From assembly GCA_041685645.1 (NCBI GenBank), contig JAWLFI010000128.1, positions 1-7,393 of the forward strand: 7,393 nt of DNA, in the 5' to 3' direction. This stretch comes from JAWLFI01 sp041685645 (GTDB lineage Bacteria; Bacteroidota; Bacteroidia; Chitinophagales; Saprospiraceae). Below, piece after piece: positions 1 through 5,726 of the stretch. How positions within the stretch are numbered: position 1 is the first letter of the stretch; each line of letters begins with the position of its first letter. The notes below the pieces were generated by a model. It did no database searches, was not told the origin of the DNA, and worked only from the letters and a program-made list of their open reading frames with translations. Position numbers and translations under genes: made by a program.

Positions 1-1
1 T

Positions 2-973
2 CCATATGACATGATAGCGGCGAACGTGAATGATGATGAACGCATCAGTGGAGCAGATATGATCGACTTGCGTCGCGCGATACTGGGCATAGATGAGGAA
101 TTTGCTAATAACTCGAGCTGGCGCTTTGTTGATGTCAATGAAGAGTTAGATGCCGAAATCTTACCTCGTGGTTATGCTGAGAGTATTGAGATGATGCAGG
201 CAAATACTGACCAATTGGATCAAGACTTTGTGGCTGTGAAAATTGGAGACTTGAACGGCAGCGCTCAGACAAGTCAGCTAGACGGACCATCAGCGGAAGG
301 TCGTAGTGGAGCACTAGTCTTAGCTGCAGCGGATGCTCAGGCTGAAGATGGAGAGTTGATTGAGATGCAGGTGACGAGTGCAGGCTTTAGAGATGTGCTG
401 GGCTATCAGATGACACTGGACTACGGTGCAGAGGGTCTTGAGCTCGTGGAAGTGAAAGCTGGAGCAGTGGATGTGAATGAATCGAGTTATGCGAACTTTG
501 CGGATCGCGGTCAGATGACGATGAGTTGGAATGACTCCGAACCATTGAGCTTTGATGCAGAGGAAGTATTATTTACACTCGTGTTCAAAGCGAAGTCCGA
601 TGTTCGATTGAGTGAGGTGATCAACATCAACTCTGAAATTACGCGAACGGAAGCTTATGTGAGCCAGGAAGTGCGAGATATCGCTTTGCGTTTCACAAAA
701 GAAGACGTAGAATTTGCCTTGTATCAAAACATACCGAACCCATTTGAGAGTAGGACGGTGATTGGCTTTAACCTGCCTGAAGCGGGACAAGCGAGTCTGA
801 CGTTCTACGATGCAACGGGTAAGGTGGTACAAACGATAGAGAATGAGTACAAGAAAGGGTATAATGAGGAGACGGTGGATAGCCGAATGATTCCTGCCAA
901 TGGCTTGTACTACTACGAATTGCGCAGTGGCGACTTCAAAGCCACGAAGAAGATGGTTGTAGGAGGTAGATAA
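2..973 (+). CDS. Secreted dockerin/cohesin-like protein with T9SS sorting domain (5' end outside window)
   Basis: The frame is open through the left edge, so only the C-terminal ~323 residues are seen. First comes a dockerin type I-like segment (about 11-100): an N-V-N-D-D calcium-loop pattern, then ISGADMIDLRRAILG. It is followed by the stretch DVNEELDAE and a second acidic motif, KIGDLNGSA (about 233-259), a pairing common in Bacteroidota secreted proteins. From about 314 to 694 lies a cohesin-like beta domain (GYQMTLDYGAEGLELVEV). From about 719 a type A T9SS sorting domain follows, with ALYQNIPNPF, a central beta region, GLYYYELRSG and a basic end KKMVVGGR. By family knowledge such proteins cross the outer membrane through the type IX system, lose the C-terminal domain and are released or attached to surface polysaccharide. 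The catalytic or adhesive part, if any, lies upstream and cannot be judged. A terminator follows directly, so this is the last gene of its transcript. Confidence 0.88.
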   Translation, partial: PYDMIAANVNDDERISGADMIDLRRAILGIDEEFANNSSWRFVDVNEELDAEILPRGYAESIEMMQANTDQLDQDFVAVKIGDLNGSAQTSQLDGPSAEGRSGALVLAAADAQAEDGELIEMQVTSAGFRDVLGYQMTLDYGAEGLELVEVKAGAVDVNESSYANFADRGQMTMSWNDSEPLSFDAEEVLFTLVFKAKSDVRLSEVININSEITRTEAYVSQEVRDIALRFTKEDVEFALYQNIPNPFESRTVIGFNLPEAGQASLTFYDATGKVVQTIENEYKKGYNEETVDSRMIPANGLYYYELRSGDFKATKKMVVGGR

Positions 974-995
974 TCCTATTTCTATTAATAGATGT

Positions 996-1032
996 AAAAA
1001 AGGGAGTAGTGGAAACATTACTCCCTTTTTTT
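996..1032 (+). terminator. Strong intrinsic terminator after the dockerin/cohesin gene
   Basis: Arm 1002-1011 (GGGAGTAGTG) pairs with 1016-1025 (CATTACTCCC) in ten pairs with one G-T wobble, closing a GAAA tetraloop (1012-1015) of the stable GNRA class. A run of six A (996-1001) precedes the stem and seven T (1026-1032) follow, giving a classic U-tract and possible bidirectional activity. It ends 13 bp before the next start codon, so the downstream gene needs a promoter overlapping or preceding this hairpin. Confidence 0.93.
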
Positions 1033-1045
1033 ATAAAAGTTAAAT

Positions 1046-2146
1046 ATGTGTTACAGAATCTCTTTGGTATTCCTTTTTCTCACTTCTACCTTCCCGACTC
1101 TTTATGCCCAGACATGGAATCTATCTCTTATAGAGACTCTAGATGAAGGAGTAAAGGAAAGCTCTGGGCTTGTTGAGGTCCGGGGGCACTGGGTCTCTCA
1201 TAATGATTCCGGTAATACTCCTCATCTGTTTGAATTGAATATGATGACTGGGGAGATTATTAGAGAGGTTGTTATCGGAAATCAAACCAATATTGACTGG
1301 GAGGATATATGTGTGGATGAGGAGTTTATTTACATAGGGGATTTTGGTAATAATTTAGGGAGCCGGAGGGATTTGCGTGTTTTGAAAATTGGCATTTCCG
1401 ATTTTCTAGCTTTCGATACAGTTCAAGCCGCTGCCATTGAATTTGAATATTCTGATCAGGTGTCTTTCGAACCTCTTCAATTCCAAACTAATTATGATGC
1501 CGAGACTCTGATTTCTCACGGAGATAGTTTGTACGTCTTCACCAAGAATTGGGGTGATTTTAAAACGAATATTTATCCGATTCCTAAAAATCCTGGTTCT
1601 TATTCTGTCATTCGTTATGATAGTATTGATGTGAACCTAATGCTCACTGGCGGAGACACCCATATGGAGGGAAATATTTTGGGTCTGATCGGTTACAATT
1701 TTTCTCGGGCTTTCTTTTTTCATCTGCCATTAGATCAATTAGGGCAACTACATCTCCTTGAGCCCATCCCTCAGGTATTGAACACACAAGGGTCCTATCA
1801 GGTAGAAGCCTTCGGGTTTGAAAATGCTTTTAGAGCTCACCTAAGTTCGGAAAATAGCTTTGGTGGTCCCGCTTCTTTATATCTATTAAGCGAGGAGTCT
1901 ACAAGTACAATCCCCCCACTTCCCTATGAGGAGTTTGAAGTTTTCCCGAATCCTTCCTCGGGCCTTGTTAGCTTTTCCGGTGCTGAATTCTTTGAGGCTC
2001 GCATTGTTTCATCGTCAGGAGTGCTAATTGAGACTTGTAGGGGTGGACTTTGTTTTCTTCCTTCAGTACCTGCTGGGCAATACGTCGTTTTGTTTTATAA
2101 TAAAGACGGGGTATTGATAGGGAAGGAGAAGGTCATTTTTCATTAG
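1046..2146 (+). CDS. Secreted T9SS-sorted protein of unknown function, probable beta-propeller
   Basis: The 366-residue product starts with a signal peptide (about residues 1-21, hydrophobic LVFLFL core, likely cleavage after YA). The mature part begins with a pattern I recognise from uncharacterised Bacteroidota exported proteins: ESSGLVEVRGHWVSHNDSG, then TNIDWEDICVDEEFIYIGDF and GNN (about 38-103). The repeated short strands ending in acidic/glycine turns suggest a beta-propeller, similar to SdiA-regulated or phytase-like folds, but this is inference. No catalytic residues can be named. The last ~75 residues form a T9SS type A sorting domain (VFPNPSSG at 299-306, PAGQYVVLFYNKDG, basic/hydrophobic end), so the protein should be exported by the type IX system. 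The ATG at 1046 is chosen because it starts the signal peptide; no clear Shine-Dalgarno is seen. Its base composition is more T-rich than the preceding gene. It overlaps dinB tail to tail by 14 bp. Confidence 0.83.
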   Translation: MCYRISLVFLFLTSTFPTLYAQTWNLSLIETLDEGVKESSGLVEVRGHWVSHNDSGNTPHLFELNMMTGEIIREVVIGNQTNIDWEDICVDEEFIYIGDFGNNLGSRRDLRVLKIGISDFLAFDTVQAAAIEFEYSDQVSFEPLQFQTNYDAETLISHGDSLYVFTKNWGDFKTNIYPIPKNPGSYSVIRYDSIDVNLMLTGGDTHMEGNILGLIGYNFSRAFFFHLPLDQLGQLHLLEPIPQVLNTQGSYQVEAFGFENAFRAHLSSENSFGGPASLYLLSEESTSTIPPLPYEEFEVFPNPSSGLVSFSGAEFFEARIVSSSGVLIETCRGGLCFLPSVPAGQYVVLFYNKDGVLIGKEKVIFH

Positions 2147-3317
2147 TTGATGTTCGTGATATTATTCCTCCAGCCCTCTGAATTGAAGTTTTTCCAAATC
2201 GATTTCTGATGCGATCCATTTCTTCTATAAGGGTGATGTCTCTAGGGTGACTTTCAAACAAATTGATTTGAGGAGAGCCTGCGATGAGTTTGCTGAACCG
2301 CACTCCGATGAGGCGTATCATCTTTCGTTGTTGGTACAACTGGTCGAATAATTCCAGCGCAAATTGCATCAATGGCCGGTCCAGGGAAGTGAGCGTGATG
2401 TTTTTCTGCTTTGTGTAAGTATTGAAATCGGAGTACCGGATTTTTACAGCTATACATCCACATAGCTTTTTCTGATTTCTCAATTCGAAAGCCAACTGTT
2501 CGGTCATAGCAATTATTTTTGCCTTGATGTGGTCCAGGCGAAGAGTATCTTTTTTCAAAGTGGTTTCTTTAGACATGGACTTTTGTTCTCGATAAGGGAC
2601 TACGGGTCGGTCATCAATAGCGTGTGATTTTTCCCAGAGGGAAGCTCCGTGCTGACCAAAAGTGCTGATTAAAAGATCTTTGGGTAACTCGCTGAGCGTT
2701 TTTATCGTTTGTATTCCCATTTGATTGAGTTGTCGTTGGGTAACAAGGCCGACTCCCGGCAACTTTTTTACGGCTAAGGGATGGAGGAAAGAAGTTTCTT
2801 TTCCCCTTTCTATTTGAATTTGCCCGTTGGGTTTTGCTTCATCTGTACTGACCTTGGCGACGAGCTTATTGATGGACAGCCCAAACGAGATGGGGAGCCC
2901 GGTCTCCTTAATGATCTCTTTTCGCAATTCAATGGTCCACTGATAAGTGCCAAAATATCTGTCCATTCCACTTAAGTCAAGATAAAACTCATCTATGGAT
3001 GCCTTCTCAAATAAAGGGGCTTTTGAAGCGATAACTTCTGTGACGAGGCTGGACTGTTTTGAATATTCTTCCATATCACCGCGAATGATAATAGCTTCCG
3101 GGCATAATCGCTTCGCCATTCGAATAGGCATAGCAGAATGCACACCTGCCGATCGGGCTTCATAACTACAGGAGGCAACGACTCCTCGATCGCTCTTTCC
3201 CCCAATGATTAATGGCTTGCCTTGAAGACTACTTTCACGAAGGCACTCTACCGAAACAAAAAATGCATCGAGATCCATATGTGCAATAGAACGATCTTGA
3301 GAGTATAGGTCCTTCAT
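2133..3317 (-). CDS. dinB: DNA polymerase IV (Y-family translesion polymerase)
   Basis: This Y-family polymerase copies past damaged bases with low fidelity. Numbering from an upstream in-frame ATG at 3344 (403 residues), the metal-binding motif is AHMDLDAFFVSVE (D24, D26), the dNTP-site region YEARSAGV is at 61-68, and the catalytic pair is in SIDEFYLDLS (D118, E119). GLSINKLVAKVST follows, then the helix-hairpin-helix KKLPGVG (about 193-199) and a little-finger domain to about residue 355. QINLF at 359-363 resembles the bacterial beta-clamp binding motif. It is followed by 40 more residues including IRNRFGKTSIQRA, so the protein is longer than the ~350 residues of the E. coli enzyme. I chose the ATG at 3317 because family members begin only a few residues before the first metal ligand; the 3344 start has AAAGGGG abutting the ATG with no usable spacing. 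It is divergent from the LexA-like gene, implying SOS control. Confidence 0.95.
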   Translation of the reverse strand: MKDLYSQDRSIAHMDLDAFFVSVECLRESSLQGKPLIIGGKSDRGVVASCSYEARSAGVHSAMPIRMAKRLCPEAIIIRGDMEEYSKQSSLVTEVIASKAPLFEKASIDEFYLDLSGMDRYFGTYQWTIELRKEIIKETGLPISFGLSINKLVAKVSTDEAKPNGQIQIERGKETSFLHPLAVKKLPGVGLVTQRQLNQMGIQTIKTLSELPKDLLISTFGQHGASLWEKSHAIDDRPVVPYREQKSMSKETTLKKDTLRLDHIKAKIIAMTEQLAFELRNQKKLCGCIAVKIRYSDFNTYTKQKNITLTSLDRPLMQFALELFDQLYQQRKMIRLIGVRFSKLIAGSPQINLFESHPRDITLIEEMDRIRNRFGKTSIQRAGGIISRTSTNEK

Positions 3318-3374
3318 ATTCTGTAAATATAATGAAATAGCCATCCCCTTTCGATTAAAAAACTGTCATAAATT

Positions 3375-3390
3375 TTTGTTTTCAAACAAA
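3375..3390. promoter_or_regulatory. Perfect palindrome in the dinB/lexA gap, candidate SOS operator
   Basis: TTTGTTT at 3375-3381 and AAACAAA at 3384-3390 are perfect 7-bp inverted arms with a 2-bp spacer (TC). The element lies in the ~100-bp intergenic gap between divergent dinB and the LexA-like gene, inside the likely promoter spacer of the latter. A dimeric helix-turn-helix repressor would be expected to bind such a site and could control both genes. Binding by this LexA is inference; AT-rich palindromes can also arise by chance. Confidence 0.5.
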
Positions 3391-3403
3391 TGTTGTAAAT
3401 TTA
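3376..3403 (+). promoter_or_regulatory. Possible Bacteroidota-type promoter of the LexA-like gene
   Basis: TTG at 3376-3378 and TAAATTTA at 3396-3403 are separated by 17 bp and resemble the Bacteroidota housekeeping pattern (TTG, 17-23 bp, TAnnTTTG), with one mismatch in the last position of the -7 box. This would place the transcript start around 3410 with a very short leader before the ATG at 3417. The palindrome at 3375-3390 covers the -33 box and spacer, consistent with repression. The region is AT-rich, so the match is suggestive only. Confidence 0.35.
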
Positions 3404-3416
3404 ATCAAAGTTGTTT

Positions 3417-4187
3417 ATGACGCATTTTCCACATAATCTCGCATTATTGAGAAAGCATAGGGGGATTTCTCAGCAAGCGCTTTCTAGTGAATTGGGTATT
3501 CCGCGTTCTACGATTAGCGGGTATGAACAATCCTATGCAGAACCCGATATTTCCACGCTGATTCGATTCTCTGAATTTTTTCAATTGGACTTAAATGCAC
3601 TGCTCAAAGAGCGGCTCAATGCAGGCAATATTGATCAGTTCTTGTCTCGGGAAGAAACATCCAGAATTACCATAGGTGTGGATGCCCGGGGACGTAATCA
3701 GGTCCAGTTGGTAGATACGAGAGCTGAGGCCGGCTATATGGAAAGTTTTAACGATCCGGAGTATATCAAGGAATTGCCAGTTTTAAATTTACCTCAGATC
3801 CCTCAAGGCTTATTTCGCGCTTTCGAAGTTCAAGGAGACTCTATGTTGCCTATGGAGCCGGGATCAATAGTTATTGCGTCTCATGTCGAGCGATTGGGGG
3901 ATATTAAGGAAGGACATACTTATGTCGTCGCCTCAAAAGAAGGACTCGTGTATAAGCGAGTTTACCAATCTTCTGAGAAAAAAGCGCTGCATTTAGTATC
4001 CGATAATGAAATTTACACTCCATATGATTTGCTTTGGAAAGATGTTAAGGAAATTTGGAAGTATTATGCGCACTTGAGTTTTACTGATGGGAAGGCTAAT
4101 TTTGATGCCATGATTGATGAGAAGTGGCAAAGGGTGTATCGCCAGGTGGATGACTTGCACCGGCATTTAATAAAAACTCGAAGCTAA
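3417..4187 (+). CDS. Non-canonical LexA: XRE helix-turn-helix plus S24 peptidase repressor
   Basis: The product is a transcription repressor expected to cleave itself when RecA filaments form after DNA damage. Numbering from the ATG at 3417 (256 residues): a Cro/cI-type helix-turn-helix (about 6-62, with GISQQALSSELGIPRSTISG) replaces the winged helix of classical LexA. A linker follows, with the cleavage site at AEAGYM (A105-G106), then the DPEYIKELPVLNLP stretch and the S24 catalytic dyad S142 (QGDSM) and K180 (VYKRV). A ~40-residue tail ends in RQVDDLHRHLIKTRS and looks helical. All S24 residues needed for autocleavage are present. Non-canonical XRE-type LexA proteins controlling SOS genes are known in Bacteroidetes. 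Divergence from dinB and proximity to SRAP support this role over that of a prophage repressor; no phage genes are nearby. An in-frame TTG at 3411 is an alternative start, but ATG leaves the domain intact. Confidence 0.88.
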   Translation: MTHFPHNLALLRKHRGISQQALSSELGIPRSTISGYEQSYAEPDISTLIRFSEFFQLDLNALLKERLNAGNIDQFLSREETSRITIGVDARGRNQVQLVDTRAEAGYMESFNDPEYIKELPVLNLPQIPQGLFRAFEVQGDSMLPMEPGSIVIASHVERLGDIKEGHTYVVASKEGLVYKRVYQSSEKKALHLVSDNEIYTPYDLLWKDVKEIWKYYAHLSFTDGKANFDAMIDEKWQRVYRQVDDLHRHLIKTRS

Positions 4188-4590
4188 CCCGAACTATTCA
4201 TAAACTTTATGACAAACATAGTGAGCTGTTTGAATAAGCTTTTGAAAAACAGCGATTTAACAAGGGGTTAGTTCAAATCCTAATGCGCAAAGTTGAGTAT
4301 TATATTAAATGGACAATCCGCTTGTTGTTTTTACTGTGTTGAAAAACAAATATTTGAATGAGCTTTGGCCCGATGGGCGAAAAATGCTTGCATTTTTCGG
4401 ACAAAGTCTCTGATCTTAATTTCTACTTGTCACTTCATGTGCTTGAAGTTTTGTGTCGGGCTGATTTGTTGCACAGAACAAGCAGTTCTCCATCAGCGGA
4501 TTCGAACATATGAGGATAGTATTAAAGCTGACCAATGAGAATGACAAATTCTGGAACTTCACATAAACTGCCAGAGAGGATTATCGGGGG
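4188..4590. other. 403-bp gene-poor gap between convergent lexA and SRAP, rich in inverted repeats
   Basis: No convincing protein gene is seen. Inverted repeats include GCTGTTT 4225-4231 with AAACAGC 4247-4253; TTGTTTTT 4325-4332 with AAAAACAA 4342-4349; a 10-bp perfect pair at 4378-4387/4390-4399; ACTTCA 4432-4437 with TGAAGT 4444-4449, followed by TTTT; and an imperfect hairpin at 4461-4485. CTAACCC at 4184-4190, overlapping the lexA stop, can pair with GGGTTAG at 4265-4271. None has a long U-tract, so the terminators of the two converging genes are not clear. One 51-codon ATG frame (4358-4513) has no recognisable features. Confidence 0.6.
4365..4464 (+). ncRNA. Candidate three-way-junction RNA structure (speculative)
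   Basis: GCCCGA 4368-4373 pairs with TCGGGC 4456-4461. Wobble and A-T pairs on both sides extend this helix to about 11 pairs (4365-4375 with 4454-4464). It encloses a hairpin at 4378-4399, with nine pairs and a CTTG tetraloop closed by G-C (a known stable loop class), and a 6-bp hairpin at 4432-4449. The whole could form a three-way junction. No promoter or known RNA family was recognised, and in AT-rich DNA such pairings can be accidental. It might instead belong to the 3' regions of the flanking converging genes. Confidence 0.22.
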
Positions 4591-5307
4591 CTAGAATAAT
4601 TGCAATTGGTCTCCGGCATCCGGACCATCAGAATCTTTCTCAATAAGTCCTCTGTGATTATTCCTGGCCTGATTAACTTCCTTTGATACGGGATAGTATT
4701 CAAAGGACTTCTCATCTTTTCCGTTTTCTAATTCGGAAATCAAGCGCTCAATGTTTGTTTGGGCATCGAGCCAGTATTGTTGCTCATGGGGATGGAGAGC
4801 GACGGGCATGCGATGATGCAAGGATTCTAGTTGCGGGGAAGCTGCTTGGGTAACAATCGAAAAAGAATGCAGGGGAACATTATTCTCGTCCTGCCATCGA
4901 TCACAAATACATGCGAGAGCAATGTACTTCCCCTTTCTGGGAATGATGCGATAGGGTTTGGGTTTCCCTTCGATCTTTTTCCACTCGTAATAACCATCAA
5001 TAAATAATATGCCCCTTCTTTGCCGGACAGCCTGACGATAGGCGGTTTTTTCCAAAACACTCTCGATTCTGGCATTAATCATTTTATATCCTATGCTGAC
5101 CTTTTTCGCCCAAAAGGGCACCAACCCCCAATGAAAAGCTTCTAATTCGTAAGTATTATCCTGAAATAATAGGGGAAGGTGCTGACCGGGTGCAATATTG
5201 TAGTGTGGTAGGGGTAATAAAAGTGCTTTTTGATCTTCTCTTATCGATAGGCTTAGGTTGTTACACAACTCTTCAATGGAGCTGGTAAGGGTGACTCGAC
5301 CACACAT
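4591..5307 (-). CDS. SRAP-domain abasic-site crosslinking protein (HMCES/YedK family)
   Basis: SRAP proteins form a covalent thiazolidine bond with abasic sites in single-stranded DNA and so shield them at replication forks. The nucleophile is Cys2, exposed after removal of the initiator Met. This fixes the start at 5307 (MCGRVTLTSS); an in-frame ATG at 5349 would bury the cysteine. From that start the product has 238 residues. Active-site candidates are C2, N78 (MINAR), E108 (GYYEWK) and H164 (HHRMP), close to C2/N75/E105/H160 of E. coli YedK. NIAPGQ at 37-42 and WGLVPFWAK at 60-68 are typical family blocks. The last residues are DQLQLF: Q-L-x-L-F matches the bacterial sliding-clamp binding consensus and ends exactly at the stop codon. 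The gene converges with the LexA-like gene and is a likely SOS gene by family association. A terminator-like hairpin lies in its leader. Confidence 0.95.
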   Translation of the reverse strand: MCGRVTLTSSIEELCNNLSLSIREDQKALLLPLPHYNIAPGQHLPLLFQDNTYELEAFHWGLVPFWAKKVSIGYKMINARIESVLEKTAYRQAVRQRRGILFIDGYYEWKKIEGKPKPYRIIPRKGKYIALACICDRWQDENNVPLHSFSIVTQAASPQLESLHHRMPVALHPHEQQYWLDAQTNIERLISELENGKDEKSFEYYPVSKEVNQARNNHRGLIEKDSDGPDAGDQLQLF

Positions 5308-5333
5308 AACTTGACTTTTGGGACGAGAAAGAT

Positions 5334-5393
5334 AAAAAAAAGCGGCCACTTTTCAATATTGCATGAAAGTTTGGGGGATCCAATGTGACCGCT
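5334..5393 (-). terminator. Minus-strand terminator-like hairpin in the SRAP leader (possible attenuator)
   Basis: On the minus strand, the arm AGCGGTCAC (5393-5385) pairs with GTGGCCGCT (5349-5341) in nine pairs including one G-T wobble, followed by a run of T (5341-5334). The 35-nt loop can form further hairpins: a TTGG/CCAA pair, and ACTTTCA (5370-5364) against TGAAAAGT (5355-5348), which competes with the end of the main stem. The T-run ends 26 nt before the SRAP ATG on the same strand, and no minus-strand gene is seen upstream. It may attenuate SRAP, end a small RNA, or block antisense transcription. The long loop lowers certainty. Confidence 0.5.
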
Positions 5394-5684
5394 CTTTCGT
5401 AAATCGTAAACCTAAAATCTAAGTAACTATCACTTCTATTAATTATAGTCACAAGATAAGACGGGAAAGACCTTTGTTTTTTGCAAATATTGCTTAAGAC
5501 ATATTTGAAATACTCTAATATCAATAATGCATACCAATGGATCTATCCCCAATTTTTATTTTCAGTCAGCTTCTCTTGTATCCTGAATACAATGACTCGT
5601 ATTATTTTCGTAACTTTAAAATCTTATTGCTTTGTCATTACTTGTGACATTGAATATCATTAGAGCTAATTAGTATTATAAATC
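5350..5684. other. Divergent intergenic region between SRAP and the sigma operon
   Basis: About 335 bp, strongly AT-rich, without a convincing gene. It must contain the start of the sigma operon on the plus strand and probably the SRAP promoter on the minus strand. Visible elements are the minus-strand hairpin ending near 5393, TTTGTTT at 5473-5479 (same half-site as the lexA palindrome but without a good partner), the small palindromic element GCAAATATTGC at 5483-5493, and ATTAG/CTAAT at 5659-5670 with a 2-bp spacer. No binding role can be assigned. Confidence 0.55.
5631..5662 (+). promoter_or_regulatory. Weak candidate promoter of the sigma operon
   Basis: TTTG at 5631-5634 and TATCATTA at 5655-5662, 20 bp apart, partly fit the Bacteroidota TTTG / TAnnTTTG arrangement; the -7 box matches only loosely. 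It would start transcription near 5670, a short distance before the ATG at 5685. An autoregulated ECF promoter with an unknown consensus is equally possible. Confidence 0.2.
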
Positions 5685-5726
5685 ATGGAGAAAACTTGGA
5701 ACGATTGGGGCATTCAGATACACTAA
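5685..5726 (+). CDS. Possible 13-codon leader ORF overlapping the sigma factor start
   Basis: ATG at 5685 opens a 13-codon frame (MEKTWNDWGIQIH) whose TAA stop (5724-5726) overlaps the ATG of the sigma gene in the sequence TAATG, an arrangement typical of translational coupling. Two tryptophans occur in the short peptide. It could be a coupling or regulatory uORF, or simply a chance frame: the same GGAG (5687-5690) could instead serve a TTG start at 5696 for a longer sigma protein. No similarity is recognised. Confidence 0.22.
   Translation: MEKTWNDWGIQIH

Noticed and set aside
569..1018. 149-codon minus-strand frame opposite the dockerin/cohesin gene
   Set aside because: It lies antisense to a well-supported coding region, covers the terminator hairpin, and has no domain; a shadow frame.
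3417..4187. The XRE-S24 protein as a prophage cI-like repressor
   Set aside because: No phage genes surround it, while dinB and SRAP flank it and the DPEYIKELP stretch fits chromosomal Bacteroidota LexA-like proteins; prophage origin is not supported here.
4225..4253. GCTGTTT/AAACAGC hairpin as the lexA terminator
   Set aside because: Seven-pair stem with a 15-nt loop and no T-run after it; too weak to call a terminator.
4184..4274. Nested inverted repeats after lexA considered as an integron attC site
   Set aside because: The RYYYAAC and GTTRRRY core boxes do not fit and there is no cassette array or integrase.
4271..4507. GTTCAAATCC (4271-4280, plus) and GTTCGAATCC (4498-4507, minus) resemble tRNA T-arm sequences, suggesting tRNA fragments or attachment sites
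   Set aside because: Neither has a proper five-pair T stem, anticodon arm or acceptor stem, and no integrase or mobile gene is nearby. The two form a 9/10 inverted repeat that does not extend.
4358..4513. 51-codon ATG frame between lexA and SRAP
   Set aside because: No ribosome site, no family pattern, and it runs through several inverted repeats; treated as non-coding.
5481..5663. 60-codon plus-strand frame in the SRAP/sigma gap
   Set aside because: It starts with TTG, lacks a ribosome site, has an unstructured AT-driven composition and no recognisable domain; most likely a chance frame in AT-rich intergenic DNA.
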